Positions 17,239-27,982 of a DNA stretch of 64,000 nucleotides are shown here, one piece after another. The DNA lies in contig CADAPM010000005.1 of assembly GCA_902789795.1 (NCBI GenBank), positions 108,449-172,448 of the forward strand, given 5' to 3'. Origin of the DNA: an uncultured Eubacteriales bacterium. Lineage in GTDB: Bacteria; Bacillota; Clostridia; Christensenellales; Aristaeellaceae. Made by a program: the position numbers and the translations under genes. How positions within the stretch are numbered: the first letter of the stretch is position 1; every line of letters starts with the position of its first letter. The notes beneath the pieces were generated by a model. The model saw only the letters and a program-made list of their open reading frames with translations, did not search any database and was not told where the DNA came from.

Positions 17239-18015
17239 TCATTGCAGCGCCGCTTTCAGGAGCCACAGGATCAGCAGATGGCCCGGATAGGCGATATAGC
17301 TGAGCCAAGCCGGGTGCCGCCTGGACCAGCCGATGGGGAACAGGATCAAGGGCAGGCTCAGCACCGCGAAATTCTGCAGCCGGAACACGGCAGAATAGAA
17401 CGAAGAGGAATAAGCAGTCAGCGTCTTGAGCCCCGTAAGGTCGAGCCCGAAAAGATGATTGAGCAGGGAGGTGCCCTCGCCCCAGAACAAGCAGAAGGCC
17501 ACCATGGTGCCGATCAGCGCATGTTTCGTATCCTTGGCCAGGTAAAGCAGGATCACCACCAGCACGCCCTTAAAGCCGTAATCCACCTTCAGGATCAGCG
17601 ATACCGCCAGCGCCAGGGCCGGGGCCCAGAACTGGCTGCCGAACTTCCTGCGCTGCAGGCCGTACACCGCCAGCTGACCCAGCCACAAAGTGAAGATCAC
17701 ATTGAATTCCGTGATCCCGTGGTTCAGCGCTTTCATATAAAAGAACTGGGAGATGACCGCCACGGAAAGCAGGCGCAGGCTGTACCGGATGGGATTGCGG
17801 GTATAGCCCATGCCCACCACCAGGCACCAGGCGTAGATCGGGAACGCCAGGCGGCCGATCACGCGCCATTCCATGACGCCCCGGAAGAAGATGACCCCGC
17901 AGTGGTCGATCACCATCAGGATCAGCGCCAGCACCTTCAAAAAGGCGGTCTTCTCGTTCCCGGCGGTCCTGTAGCCCGTATATCCTTTATCGTCGATCAT
18001 TCTCAGATCCATCAT
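17239..18015 (-). CDS. TraX-family membrane protein
   Basis: The 258-residue polytopic protein begins with a cytoplasmic stretch and the family-typical KVLALILMVIDHCG helix. About seven more hydrophobic segments follow. TraX was named for F-pilin N-acetylation, but chromosomal TraX-like proteins of Firmicutes are probably membrane acyltransferases of unknown target. The start is placed at the ATG-ATG pair (18015/18012) behind GAGGA. It is the first gene of the operon driven by the promoter at 18089-18117, followed by the Gld-type exporter. Whether it works with the exporter is not known. Confidence 0.8.
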   Translation of the reverse strand: MMDLRMIDDKGYTGYRTAGNEKTAFLKVLALILMVIDHCGVIFFRGVMEWRVIGRLAFPIYAWCLVVGMGYTRNPIRYSLRLLSVAVISQFFYMKALNHGITEFNVIFTLWLGQLAVYGLQRRKFGSQFWAPALALAVSLILKVDYGFKGVLVVILLYLAKDTKHALIGTMVAFCLFWGEGTSLLNHLFGLDLTGLKTLTAYSSSFYSAVFRLQNFAVLSLPLILFPIGWSRRHPAWLSYIAYPGHLLILWLLKAALQ

Positions 18016-18088
18016 TTCATCCTCATGCAAAAATGTAAAATCGCACAGCAGAAACCATTCACAAACCAAATCGAACGGCTGTTTCCGC

Positions 18089-18117
18089 ATTATACCATTT
18101 AATTTCCCGGCTCGCAA
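18089..18117 (-). promoter_or_regulatory. Promoter of the TraX/Gld-type operon
   Basis: Minus strand TTGCGA (18117-18112), a 17-base spacer, TATAAT (18094-18089). It stands back to back with the plus-strand comM promoter; the two -35 elements are five bases apart, so a regulator bound here could affect both. Confidence 0.8.
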
Positions 18118-18122
18118 TACGC

Positions 18123-18152
18123 TTGACGTAACAACGCTTCCGTTGATATAAT
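18123..18152 (+). promoter_or_regulatory. Promoter of the comM leader RNA and operon
   Basis: TTGACG (18123-18128), an 18-base spacer, TATAAT (18147-18152). Transcription would begin near 18159, leaving a 200-base leader before comM. Confidence 0.8.
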
Positions 18153-18158
18153 ATAGAC

Positions 18159-18347
18159 GGTTCATCCAATTGGTCCACCAATTAATTCGTGAACGTGGAT
18201 GCGGTGATATAAGTGGTGAGAGACAAGGAACGAAACCGCAGGCGTACCCGAAGGTACGGCAAGGTTCCGTGACGCAGGATACCACCGCTTAGATCATCGC
18301 AGATAGTTCAGGAATTAGTTGGGGGATCAATAACATGTGATTCTGAC
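18159..18347 (+). ncRNA. Unclassified structured leader RNA upstream of comM
   Basis: The leader has no credible ORF but extensive pairing. Module 1: GTTCA 18160-18164 with TGAAC 18190-18194, enclosing AATTGG-TCCA-CCAATT (18168-18183). Module 2: GCGGTGAT 18201-18208 with ATCATCGC 18293-18300 (one G-U), then TAAGTGGT 18210-18217 with ACCAC 18281-18285 plus CTTA 18288-18291, then GGAAC 18227-18231 with GTTCC 18264-18268, and an apical CGTACC-CGAA-GGTACG (18243-18258). GCGGTG 18201-18206 can instead pair perfectly with CACCGC 18283-18288, so two exclusive folds exist, as expected of a switch. It matches no riboswitch class whose conserved core I can recall (TPP, FMN, SAM, lysine, glycine, cobalamin, c-di-GMP, ZTP, guanidine, T-box). 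Confidence 0.6.
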
Positions 18348-18359
18348 GGGAGGCTCACC

Positions 18360-19898
<1,539 letters not shown>

Positions 19899-19922
19899 AA
19901 ACAGAACTGAGGTGATGAATGT

Positions 19923-20756
19923 ATGAAATGGCGTATCGTAACAGATTCCAGCTGTGACGTGCTACCCGCCCTCGAATGGGATGACGTCACCTATGGCAAA
20001 GTCCCCTTTGTCTTTCAGATCGGCAGCCGTGAAATAACGGATGACGAGAACCTGAGCATCCCCGAGATGCTCACTGAAATGGAAAGGTGCCCGGACGCCA
20101 GTCATTCCGCCTGCCCCGCGCCCGGCCTGTGGTCGGAGCAATTTGAACAGGCTGACCGGGTCATTGCGCTGACTATCTCCGCCAACCTGTCCGGCAGCTA
20201 TGAGAGCGCCGTCGTCGCCCGGGAGATGACCCTGGAAAAGCACCCGAACAAAAAGATCCTGATCCTCAACTCCCTGAGCACCGGTCCCGTCCTCAATATG
20301 GCGGTGGAAAAGGCGCTGGGGCTCATCAAGACGGGCTTCTCCTTTGAGAAGATCAGCACGGTGATGACCGACTATATCCACAGCCTGCACACCATTTTTG
20401 CCCTGTGCAGCTTCAACAACCTGGTCAAGAACGGCCGCGTGAGCCGCCTGGCGGGGCTGATCGCCGGCAAGCTGGGCATCTGGGGCATCGGCATCGGCGA
20501 CAGCGAAGGCAAGATCGAGATGGCCGCCAAGGTGCGCGGCACCCGCCGCATCATCCAGACCATCACGGACAATATGAAACAGAACCACTTTTCCGGCGGT
20601 CAGGTCGTGATCTCCCACTGCCTGAACCCGGACTTTGCCCTGCAGCTGAAGGAGGGCATCCAGAAGGTCTGGCAGAACGCCCGGGTCATGCTGACGGAGA
20701 CCGGCGGCCTGTGCAGCTTTTACGCCGAGCGCAGCGGGCTGATCGTGGCCTATTGA
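19923..20756 (+). CDS. DegV family fatty-acid-binding protein
   Basis: DegV/FakB-type proteins bind a fatty acid and present it to a kinase (FakA) for incorporation into phospholipid. The 277 residues begin with the characteristic ITDSSCDV segment and include SANLSGSYESAV and the FNNLVKNGRVSRLAGLIAGKL region that closes the lipid pocket. No FakA gene is in the window. It is 24 bases after comM and 13 before fbp. The family assignment is secure; whether it is a true FakB or another DegV member cannot be told. Confidence 0.92.
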   Translation: MKWRIVTDSSCDVLPALEWDDVTYGKVPFVFQIGSREITDDENLSIPEMLTEMERCPDASHSACPAPGLWSEQFEQADRVIALTISANLSGSYESAVVAREMTLEKHPNKKILILNSLSTGPVLNMAVEKALGLIKTGFSFEKISTVMTDYIHSLHTIFALCSFNNLVKNGRVSRLAGLIAGKLGIWGIGIGDSEGKIEMAAKVRGTRRIIQTITDNMKQNHFSGGQVVISHCLNPDFALQLKEGIQKVWQNARVMLTETGGLCSFYAERSGLIVAY

Positions 20757-20769
20757 CAGGAGTGCGACG

Positions 20770-22677
20770 ATGACGGAAGAGAGACTCAAGTACCTCCAGC
20801 TGCTGGGCGAGCGCTACCCGAACGTGGAAGCGCTGTGCACCGAGATCACGCGCCTGAGCGCCCAGCTGAGCCTGCCCAAGGGCACCGAGCACTTCATGAG
20901 CGACATCCACGGGGAATACGAAGCCTTCTGCCATATCATGAACAACTGCTCGGGCGTCATCCGCGAAAAGGTGGAGCTGTGGCTGGGCTCCCAGCTCACG
21001 CGCGCGGAAGCGGACGAGCTGTGCACCCTCATCTACTACCCCCAGTCCGTCATCCGCAAGCGCCAGCTCCAGCCTGAGGATATCGACAGCTGGTACCGCA
21101 CCCAGACCCACCACCTCGTGCTGCTGGCCAAGATGCTGTCCAGCAAGTATACCCGGGAGAAGGTGCGCAAGGAAATGGCCCCCGAATGGGCCTTCCTGAT
21201 CGACGAGCTGCTGCATTTCCAGGATGACGAGAGCGCCATCCACACCGAGCAGGACCGCAACCGCTTGAAATACCACGACGCCATCGTCGACACGGTCATC
21301 CGGACGGAGAGCATCGACGGCCTGCTGATCGCCCTCACGGACCTGATCAAGCACCTGGCGGTGGACCGCCTGCACGTGGTGGGCGATATCTTCGACCGCG
21401 GCCCGCGCGCGGACAGCATCATGGACATTCTGATCCGCCACCCCTCCGTGGACATCCTGTGGGGTAACCACGACATCCTGTGGATGGGCGCGGCGGCGGG
21501 CTCCGAGGTCTGCATCTTCGGCGTCCTGCGCAACTCCCTGGCCCACGGCAACACGGTCATCCTGGAGCGCGGCTACGGCATCCCCCTGCGCAGTCTGACG
21601 CTGGCGGCCCAGAAGATCTATCCCGACATGGGCGCGGACCGGGCGGCCCTGCACTTCATCAACATCGTGCTGTTCAAGCTCGAGGGGCAGCTGATCGACC
21701 GCAACCCCGATTTCGGCATGGAGGGGCGCAAGCTGCTGCACCTGGCGGATTTTGAAAATGGCGTGATCGAGATCGGCGGCAAGACCTGGCCGCTCAAAAC
21801 GCTGCCGCACAACACCATCGACCCCGCCGCGCCCTATGAGCTCACCGAAGAAGAGGCGCTGGTGGTGCGCGAGCTCAGCCACTCCTTCCGTCACAGCCTG
21901 CGGCTGCGCGAGCACATCGCCTTTTTGTACCGCCGCGGCTGGATGTACCGCGCTTACAACGGCAACCTCATGTACCACGGCTGCATCCCCCTCAATGAGG
22001 ACGGCAGCTTCCTGGAGGTCCGTCTGCACGGCCAGGCCCTGAGCGGGAAGAAGCTGATGGATTACGCGGACCAGATGACGCGCCGCGCCTATTTCTCCCA
22101 CGACCGGCAGGCCCTGGACTTCATGTGGTACCTGTGGTGCGGGGTCGACTCGCCGGTCTGTGGGCGCGAGGTCAAGACCTTCGAGCGCGCCTTCATCCCC
22201 GACAAGGCCGCCTGGGAGGAGCCGCGCAACGCCTACTACACCTGGTACAACGACGAGGACGTCTGCCTGAACATCCTGCAGGAGTTCGGCCTGGACGGCC
22301 CCTTCGCCCATATCATCAACGGGCACACGCCCATCCGCGTGACCCACGGCGAAAGCCCTCTGAAGGCCGGCGGACGGCTGATCGTCATCGACGGCGGCTT
22401 CTGCAAGGCGTACCAGAAGACCACCGGCATCGCCGGCTATACCCTGATCGCCAACAGCCACGGCATGCGCCTCATGTCCCACCAGCCCTTCACCTCGCTT
22501 AAGGAGGCCCAGGAGCTGGGCCAGGACATCCACTCCCAGTCCTTTGAGTTCACGGTCTATCCCTCCCGCCGCTATGTGCGGGATACGGACTACGGCCAAG
22601 CCCTGAACGAACGCATCGAAGAACTGACCGACCTGCTGAAAGCCTGCAGGAGCGGCCAGATCCACCTGAAATTCTAA
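20770..22677 (+). CDS. fbp: Fructose-1,6-bisphosphatase, class III
   Basis: Class III FBPase hydrolyses fructose-1,6-bisphosphate to fructose-6-phosphate in gluconeogenesis and is characteristic of Firmicutes. The 635-residue protein carries the calcineurin-like metallophosphatase signatures: [10 protein letters not shown] near residue 45, VGDIFDRGP and [10 protein letters not shown] in the middle, and NGHTPI near the C-terminus. Length and domain order are typical. It follows degV by 13 bases and precedes deoC by 14, within a carbon-metabolism part of the operon. No allosteric feature can be read from sequence. Confidence 0.96.
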   Translation: MTEERLKYLQLLGERYPNVEALCTEITRLSAQLSLPKGTEHFMSDIHGEYEAFCHIMNNCSGVIREKVELWLGSQLTRAEADELCTLIYYPQSVIRKRQLQPEDIDSWYRTQTHHLVLLAKMLSSKYTREKVRKEMAPEWAFLIDELLHFQDDESAIHTEQDRNRLKYHDAIVDTVIRTESIDGLLIALTDLIKHLAVDRLHVVGDIFDRGPRADSIMDILIRHPSVDILWGNHDILWMGAAAGSEVCIFGVLRNSLAHGNTVILERGYGIPLRSLTLAAQKIYPDMGADRAALHFINIVLFKLEGQLIDRNPDFGMEGRKLLHLADFENGVIEIGGKTWPLKTLPHNTIDPAAPYELTEEEALVVRELSHSFRHSLRLREHIAFLYRRGWMYRAYNGNLMYHGCIPLNEDGSFLEVRLHGQALSGKKLMDYADQMTRRAYFSHDRQALDFMWYLWCGVDSPVCGREVKTFERAFIPDKAAWEEPRNAYYTWYNDEDVCLNILQEFGLDGPFAHIINGHTPIRVTHGESPLKAGGRLIVIDGGFCKAYQKTTGIAGYTLIANSHGMRLMSHQPFTSLKEAQELGQDIHSQSFEFTVYPSRRYVRDTDYGQALNERIEELTDLLKACRSGQIHLKF

Positions 22678-22691
22678 TAAGGAGGCCCCGC

Positions 22692-23351
22692 ATGAAAAAA
22701 CAGATGATCGCCGCCATGATCGACCACACCCTGCTGAAGGCAACCGCCACCACCGCCCAGATCGAACAGCTCTGCAAGGAAGCCAAGGAATACCAGTTCG
22801 CTTCTGTGTGCGTGAACCCCGTGCACGTGGCCTGCGCCGCCGAGCTCCTCAGGGATTCCACCGTCAAGGTCTGCACCGTCATCGGCTTCCCTCTCGGCGC
22901 GAACACCAGCGAAGTCAAGGCCTTTGAGACCATGAACGCCGTCAACAACGGTGCGGATGAGATCGACATGGTCTTGAACGTCGGGGCCGCCAAGGAAGGC
23001 GACTGGCTCACCGTCGAAAGCGACATCCGCGCCGTGGTCAACGCCGCCGCGGGCCGCCTGGTGAAGGTGATCCTGGAGACCTGCTACCTGACGCCCGATG
23101 AGATCGTCTGCGCCTGCAAGGCCGCGGCCAAGGCCGGCGCGAACTTCGTCAAGACCAGCACGGGCTTCGGCACCGGCGGCGCGAAGGCGGAGGACGTGGC
23201 GCTGATGAAGAAGAGCATCCCCGAGGACATGTGCGTCAAGGCCTCCGGCGGCATCCACACCTATCAGGAAGCCTTGGCCCTGATCGAGGCCGGCGCGTCC
23301 CGCATCGGCGCCAGCGCGGGCATCCAGATCGTCCGGGACGCCGAGGACTGA
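22692..23351 (+). CDS. deoC: Deoxyribose-phosphate aldolase
   Basis: DeoC cleaves 2-deoxyribose-5-phosphate to acetaldehyde and glyceraldehyde-3-phosphate, feeding deoxynucleoside carbon into glycolysis. The 219 residues include the N-terminal [11 protein letters not shown] segment, the reactive Schiff-base lysine in [13 protein letters not shown] and the second lysine in VKASGGIHT. The ATG follows AAGGAGG. The remaining deo genes are not adjacent. It precedes the sirtuin gene by only three bases. Secure assignment. Confidence 0.96.
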   Translation: MKKQMIAAMIDHTLLKATATTAQIEQLCKEAKEYQFASVCVNPVHVACAAELLRDSTVKVCTVIGFPLGANTSEVKAFETMNAVNNGADEIDMVLNVGAAKEGDWLTVESDIRAVVNAAAGRLVKVILETCYLTPDEIVCACKAAAKAGANFVKTSTGFGTGGAKAEDVALMKKSIPEDMCVKASGGIHTYQEALALIEAGASRIGASAGIQIVRDAED

Positions 23352-23354
23352 CAA

Positions 23355-24074
23355 ATGGATACCGAAGCGCTCGCGCGCCTCAGTGAGATCACGAAAAAGG
23401 CCAAGAACATCGTCTTTTTCGGCGGGGCCGGCGTCTCCACCGAGAGCGGCATCCCCGACTTCCGCAGCGTGGACGGGCTGTACAACCAACGCTATGCAGA
23501 ACCGCCGGAGGAGATCCTGAGCCACCATTATTTCATCTCGAAGCCGGAGGAGTTCTTCCGCTTTTACCGCGACAAGATGCTCTATCCGGACGCGGAGCCC
23601 AATGCCGCCCACAAACGCCTGGCACAGTGGGAGCAAGAAGGCCGGCTTTCCGCGGTCGTCACGCAGAACATCGACGGCCTGCACCAGAAGGCGGGCAGCA
23701 AGACCGTGTATGAGCTGCACGGCAGCGTCTTGCGCAACCACTGCATGCGCTGCAAAAAGTTTTATGACCTGCAGTTCATCATGCGCTCCAAAGGCGTCCC
23801 GCGCTGCGAGTGCGGCGGCATCATCAAGCCTGACGTGGTCCTGTACGAGGAAGGGCTGGATGAGCGCACCATCCGCGGCGCCGTGTCCGCCATTTCCCGG
23901 GCGGATGTGCTGATCATCGGCGGCACCTCGCTGGCGGTCTATCCCGCCGCCAGCTTCGTCAATTATTTCGAGGGCGACCACCTGGTCCTGATCAACCGGG
24001 ACCCCACGCCCCAGGACCGCTACGCCTCCCTCATCATCCGGGATCCCATCGCGCAGGTGCTGGGCGCTTTGTGA
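23355..24074 (+). CDS. cobB: NAD-dependent protein deacylase, sirtuin
   Basis: Sirtuins remove acetyl or longer acyl groups from lysines while consuming NAD. The 239-residue protein has the NAD-binding GAGVSTESGIPDFRS, the catalytic TQNIDGLH..LHGS region with the active-site histidine, and a zinc site of the form CMRC..CECGG. The Ala-Tyr/Arg pocket marking desuccinylases is not obvious, so a deacetylase is more likely. It is the last gene of the comM operon. The closest symbol is cobB; the assignment to family is secure. Confidence 0.92.
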   Translation: MDTEALARLSEITKKAKNIVFFGGAGVSTESGIPDFRSVDGLYNQRYAEPPEEILSHHYFISKPEEFFRFYRDKMLYPDAEPNAAHKRLAQWEQEGRLSAVVTQNIDGLHQKAGSKTVYELHGSVLRNHCMRCKKFYDLQFIMRSKGVPRCECGGIIKPDVVLYEEGLDERTIRGAVSAISRADVLIIGGTSLAVYPAASFVNYFEGDHLVLINRDPTPQDRYASLIIRDPIAQVLGAL

Positions 24075-24130
24075 GACAGGCCCCATCATATTTATGCCTT
24101 ATTTTTGTCAGACTTTGTCCCCTGAATGAT

Positions 24131-24187
24131 TTGAACCTGCCCGCATAATTGATTATAATAAGTTGGTCGGAGTCTATCCGGCCAACT
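24131..24187 (+). promoter_or_regulatory. Promoter and 5' hairpin of the DUF5685 gene
   Basis: TTGAAC (24131-24136), a 17-base spacer, TATAAT (24154-24159). A 10-base-pair stem follows (24161-24170 with 24178-24187, one G-U), which would stand at the very 5' end of the message and could protect it from decay. No T-run follows. Confidence 0.65.
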
Positions 24188-24206
24188 ATTGCATCAGGCG
24201 GTAAGT

Positions 24207-25046
24207 ATGTTTGGCTATATCACAGTAAACAGCGAGGGACTCAGCGATCAGGAAAAGGCCCGGTACAGGACGTACTACTGCGGCCTTTGCCGCGCATTGC
24301 ACCGGAAATACGGCACGCTCTCGCGGCTGACCCTGAGCAATGACATGACCTTCCTGGGCCTGACCCTGAGCTCCCTCTATGAGCCGGCCGAGCTGCAGAA
24401 CGCCGGCATCTGCCCCGTGCACCCGGTGCGCAAGCAGGCCTACCTAAAGAGCGCCGCCCTGGATTACGCGGCGGACATGAACATCCTGCTCTCCTGGTAC
24501 GTGAACCAGGACCATCTGCTGGACGACCATTCGGCCAATGCAGGGCTGATGATCCGCAGGCTGAAGCCCTATTACACCGAGCTGAGCCAGCGTTACCCGG
24601 ACAAGTGCAAGCAGATCGAGGTCTGCCTGGACCGCATCCACGTGCTGGAGGCCCAGTCCTCCGTCCAGCTGGACACCCTCTGTCACCTGTCGGGCCGCAT
24701 CCTGGGCGAGGTCTTCCGCTGGAAGGACGATATCTGGGGCGACGCCCTGCGCTGCATCGGAGAGGCCCTGGGCGCGTTCATCTACCTGGTGGACGCCATG
24801 GATGATTTTGAGAAGGACCAGCGGCGCAGGCACTTCAATCCCCTGACGGAATTGCACAGCCAGCCGGACTATTTTGAAACGATGCGCCAATCCCTGACCC
24901 TGATCGCCGCCCAGGCCGCCGAAGCCCTGGAATCCCTGCCCCTGGAGCAGGATATCGGCCTGATCAGGAACGTGATCTACAGCGGCATTTGGGTCCGGTA
25001 CGAGCAGCTGCTGTCCGCATCCCAAAAGAAGGAGAAGAAGTCATGA
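24207..25046 (+). CDS. DUF5685 family protein
   Basis: The 279-residue protein opens with MFGYITVN and the [12 protein letters not shown] motif, the hallmark of this Firmicutes family; several conserved acidic and His residues (for example in NQDHLLDDH and AMDDFEKD) suggest a helical, possibly metal-binding domain, but no activity is known. ATG 24207 is preferred over TTG 24189 because AGGCGG lies just before it and the family begins there. The stop overlaps the J-domain gene by four bases. The trio DUF5685, J-domain protein and small zinc-ribbon membrane protein looks like one functional unit. Confidence 0.85.
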   Translation: MFGYITVNSEGLSDQEKARYRTYYCGLCRALHRKYGTLSRLTLSNDMTFLGLTLSSLYEPAELQNAGICPVHPVRKQAYLKSAALDYAADMNILLSWYVNQDHLLDDHSANAGLMIRRLKPYYTELSQRYPDKCKQIEVCLDRIHVLEAQSSVQLDTLCHLSGRILGEVFRWKDDIWGDALRCIGEALGAFIYLVDAMDDFEKDQRRRHFNPLTELHSQPDYFETMRQSLTLIAAQAAEALESLPLEQDIGLIRNVIYSGIWVRYEQLLSASQKKEKKS

Positions 25047-25693
25047 ACGGAGACCCGTTCCAGATCCTCGGCGTTTCTTCCCAGGCGACGGAGGACGAGA
25101 TCAAGAGCGCTTACCGCAAGCTGGCCAAGAAGTACCACCCCGATCTCAACCCCAACTCCCCCACCGCCGAGGCAAAAATGAAGGAGATCAACGAGGCCTA
25201 TACCGAGGCCATGCGCATCAAGAAGGGCGGCGGCAGCTCGGGATCCTGGTACAGGAGCCAGTCCTCCGACTACCAGTACAGCGGCTTCAATAACTGGCAG
25301 TACGATTACCGGCCCAATGACGCCAGCCAGTTCCAGCCCCAGTTCCAGGCGACGTACGATTATATCAGCACCTCCCGCTATTATGACGCTTTGCAGATGC
25401 TGCACCAGATCCCGGATCGCAACGCGCTGTGGAACTATCTGGCCGCCCTGGCCAACATGGGCCTGGGTAACCGGTTGACGGCCGTCAATTATGCCCGGAG
25501 CGCCTACCAGATGGAGCCCGGCAACGCCCAGTACAGGGAGCTGTATGAGCAGCTGAGCGCGCCCGCGCGCAGCTACCAGCAGCAGGGCACCCATTACGGC
25601 TATCCCATGAACAGCCTGTGCAGCAATCCTTTCATCTCATGCATCGCCATCAACCTGTTCTGCAACTGTTTCCGCTGCGGGCGGTGCTGCTGA
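25043..25693 (+). CDS. J-domain (DnaJ-like) protein with Cys-rich tail
   Basis: Residues 3-65 form a J-domain with the HPD motif in [10 protein letters not shown], so the protein should stimulate a DnaK-type chaperone. The zinc-finger and substrate-binding domains of true DnaJ are missing. A Tyr/Gln-rich linker is followed by a helical TPR-like region and a C-terminal hydrophobic, cysteine-rich tail ([17 protein letters not shown]). The tail could bind metal or insert in the membrane. Length is 216 residues; ATG 25043 lies behind AAGGAG and overlaps the upstream stop. The client protein is unknown; the adjacent DUF5685 and zinc-ribbon membrane proteins are candidates. Confidence 0.85.
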   Translation: MNGDPFQILGVSSQATEDEIKSAYRKLAKKYHPDLNPNSPTAEAKMKEINEAYTEAMRIKKGGGSSGSWYRSQSSDYQYSGFNNWQYDYRPNDASQFQPQFQATYDYISTSRYYDALQMLHQIPDRNALWNYLAALANMGLGNRLTAVNYARSAYQMEPGNAQYRELYEQLSAPARSYQQQGTHYGYPMNSLCSNPFISCIAINLFCNCFRCGRCC

Positions 25694-25714
25694 TATTCTC
25701 AGGAGGTTTTTACC

Positions 25715-26128
25715 ATGGACTTTTTCAACAAACTCAGGTGGCGTTTACAGCAGCTGATGCAGGGCCGCTACGGCCCCGACCAGCTGACCCGGGCCCAGCT
25801 CTGGACCGGACTGGCCTTTTATGTGCTGAACCTTTTCCTGCGCTGGCCGATCCTGGTCTATCTGTCCCTTGGCATCTACATCTGGGCCGTGTACAGGATC
25901 TTTTCCCGCAACCGCGTCGCCCGCGCCAAGGAGAACCAGCGCTTCCTGGAGATCTGGTACAAAGTCAAGCAGAAGCCGGCCCAGTACAAGCTGCGGATGC
26001 AGAACAGCAAGGAATACAAGTATTTCCACTGCCCCAAATGCCACACCGTGCTCCGCACCCGCCGCGGCGGCGGCAAGCGCACCATCACCTGCCCTAAGTG
26101 CGGCAACCAGTTTGAAAAGAAATCATAA
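25715..26128 (+). CDS. Small membrane protein with C-terminal zinc ribbon
   Basis: The 137-residue protein has an amphipathic N-terminus, two close hydrophobic segments (about residues 27-60) and a basic linker ending in a zinc ribbon: CPKCHTV and CPKCGNQF separated by a basic loop. The ribbon would face the cytoplasm. AGGAGG precedes the ATG. It follows the J-domain gene by 21 bases and ends at a good terminator, so it closes the three-gene unit starting at 24207. No function is known. Confidence 0.8.
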   Translation: MDFFNKLRWRLQQLMQGRYGPDQLTRAQLWTGLAFYVLNLFLRWPILVYLSLGIYIWAVYRIFSRNRVARAKENQRFLEIWYKVKQKPAQYKLRMQNSKEYKYFHCPKCHTVLRTRRGGGKRTITCPKCGNQFEKKS

Positions 26129-26137
26129 GGATTTATA

Positions 26138-26165
26138 AAAGCGCCCTTTGCAGGCGCTTTGTTAT
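26138..26165 (+). terminator. Rho-independent terminator
   Basis: AAAGCGCC (26138-26145), loop CTTTGCA, GGCGCTTT (26153-26160), then GTTATT. It ends the DUF5685-J-domain-zinc-ribbon transcript. Confidence 0.88.
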
Positions 26166-26190
26166 TATCCGCATGTACAGGAGGTCCGAC

Positions 26191-27552
26191 ATGAAGCACA
26201 CTGTCAGCCTGTTGACCATTATTCTGTTCATTGCCCTGCTGCCTGTTTTCTGTACTTCTGAGTCGAAGGATGAGAGTACCCCTTCTCCTATCCTGACCGC
26301 TGAGGATGCAGACGCCTTCATCCGTGTGTTCCTGAACGGCGATGCGTCTTCCCTGGACGGCGAAGTGCTGATGACGGAACAAATGGCGCAGGCCGTCAAA
26401 AAGTCCGGCGGATTTCAAGGTCTGGCCGCTTCTCTGAAGGCGATGGGCAAGGCCGGCAGGATCTATCCTGTTCAGGAAATGGAGTTGGGAGCACTGCACG
26501 CATACCGGATCCCATGCCGCTTTTCCCTGATCCCGCTGGATCTGGTGCTGACGGTCCAGGACGGCGCACTGGCCGGCCTCGTGACTGCTGAGTTTACGGG
26601 CGTGGAAGCAGAAGACTCGGGATCCGTTTCCAAAGAGCTATACAGTGAACAGGAACTCCCGCTGCCCGTGCCCGCCTTGAACGGAGAACTGCCCGGCACC
26701 CTGCTTTTGCCCGATGGCGACGGTCCTTTCCCGGCCGTGGTACTGGTGCACGGCTCCGGCCCCAATGACCGGGATGAAACGATGACGGCCCAGAAACCCT
26801 TCCGGGATATCGCAGAGGGACTGGCAGAAGCGGGCATCGCCGTCTACCGCTATGACAAGCGCACCTATGCCTATGGCGCTGCCTTGGCCGGCGATACCGC
26901 GTTGACTCTCCGGGAAGAAACCATCGATGACGCCGCTGCAGCGGTTCAGCTGTTAGCCGCCCAGGAAAAGATCGACAAGAGCCGGATCTTTGTGCTGGGA
27001 CACAGCCTGGGCGCCATGGCGGTACCGGCCATCAACGAGGCATTGATGGACGCGGGAACAAAAGCCTGCGGCTTTATCCTGATGGCGCCGTCCGCCCGGC
27101 CTCTGGATCAGCTGATGAAGGATCAGCTCGACTATCTGTATTCGCTGCTGCCCGCCATCAGCGAAGAACAGCGGGCTGTACGAGAGCGGCTGTTTGCTGA
27201 CCTCGAACAGCTGAAGGACCTCGACGAGCTGCCGGATGATACCCTGATCGCCGGTGCCTACGCACCCTATTGGCGCTGGCTTGACGGCTATGACCCGCTG
27301 GAAAGCGCCCGCGGGATCACAGGACCCTGCCTGCTCCTGCAGGGAGAAGAGGACTATCAGGTCACCATGGAAGATTATTCCCTGTGGCAAGCTGCTCTTA
27401 AGGATCTTCCCAACTGGCAGCTGATCTCTTATCCCGGCTTGGTACATAGCTTCACCAAAGGCCAGAAGACAGAAGGATCAGCCGCCTATATGCGATCCGA
27501 AAAAGTCAGTCAAGAGGTCATAAATGATATCGCGGGTTTCATCACTCAATGA
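26191..27552 (+). CDS. Exported alpha/beta hydrolase with DUF3887-like N-domain
   Basis: A signal peptide (residues 1-22, MKHTVSLLTIILFIALLP) leads to a DUF3887-like cystatin-fold domain (about 30-135) and then a serine hydrolase domain. VLVHGSGPNDRDETM supplies the oxyanion hole, GHSLGAMAVP the nucleophile, and a C-terminal His occurs in YPGLVHSFTKG. This matches the 'alpha/beta hydrolase, DUF3887' proteins of Clostridia, probably surface or extracellular esterases or peptidases. ATG 26191 is chosen over 26173 because AGGAGGT sits five bases upstream. The signal has a Cys near the cleavage zone (PVFC) but not a canonical lipobox. It stands alone between a terminator and the tRNA cluster. Confidence 0.82.
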   Translation: MKHTVSLLTIILFIALLPVFCTSESKDESTPSPILTAEDADAFIRVFLNGDASSLDGEVLMTEQMAQAVKKSGGFQGLAASLKAMGKAGRIYPVQEMELGALHAYRIPCRFSLIPLDLVLTVQDGALAGLVTAEFTGVEAEDSGSVSKELYSEQELPLPVPALNGELPGTLLLPDGDGPFPAVVLVHGSGPNDRDETMTAQKPFRDIAEGLAEAGIAVYRYDKRTYAYGAALAGDTALTLREETIDDAAAAVQLLAAQEKIDKSRIFVLGHSLGAMAVPAINEALMDAGTKACGFILMAPSARPLDQLMKDQLDYLYSLLPAISEEQRAVRERLFADLEQLKDLDELPDDTLIAGAYAPYWRWLDGYDPLESARGITGPCLLLQGEEDYQVTMEDYSLWQAALKDLPNWQLISYPGLVHSFTKGQKTEGSAAYMRSEKVSQEVINDIAGFITQ

Positions 27553-27731
27553 GGAATAATCATGGCACTACAATTCTGTTGTTGTACCGTGCCCGCATCC
27601 ATGCCAATCTCTCCGCCCTCTGACTCGGGCTTTTTGCTCGTTACGAATTCAGTGTTTGCAATATTTGATAAAGTGTCCTAAATCATGCTTTGCGAAGCAA
27701 GCTACCGCTTCTTTTCTCTTTTCACTCTCCC

Positions 27732-27770
27732 CTCTTCACTTGTACAAGCCTCTGAGAGAAAAGTGAAGAG
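27732..27770. repeat. 10-base-pair inverted repeat between hydrolase and tRNA cluster
   Basis: CTCTTCACTT (27732-27741) and AAGTGAAGAG (27761-27770) with a 19-base spacer. It lies between the hydrolase stop and the tRNA terminator. Neither side has a T-run, so its role is unclear. I see nothing else in 27553-27777. Confidence 0.45.
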
Positions 27771-27777
27771 TACAAAA

Positions 27778-27805
27778 GAAAGAAGTCGCTTTCGCGACTT
27801 CTTTC
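27778..27805 (-). terminator. Terminator of the tRNA cluster
   Basis: A perfect 12-base-pair stem (27778-27789 with 27794-27805) and a 4-base loop. On the minus strand the right arm runs into TTCTTTCTTTTG, giving a U-rich tail. It lies four bases past the 3' end of the last tRNA. Confidence 0.9.
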
Positions 27806-27808
27806 ATT

Positions 27809-27884
27809 TGGTGCGCCATCAGGGACTCGAACCCGGGACACCCTGATTAAGAGTCAGGTGCTCTACCAACTGAGCTAATGGCGC
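27809..27884 (-). tRNA. tRNA-Lys (CTT)
   Basis: 76 bases including an encoded CCA. The anticodon loop is CTCTTAA with anticodon CTT; D-arm GCTCAGTTGG and T-loop GGTTCGAGTCC are normal. Last gene of the eight-tRNA transcript. Confidence 0.95.
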
Positions 27885-27903
27885 ATAATGTGAGGAAATT
27901 TGC

Positions 27904-27977
<74 letters not shown>

Positions 27978-27982
27978 ACGCT

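Noticed and set aside
18159-18347. c-di-GMP, SAM or cobalamin riboswitch upstream of comM
   Set aside because: Short stretches such as GACGCAGG and GGCAAGG recall these classes, but the conserved cores and junction order do not fit.
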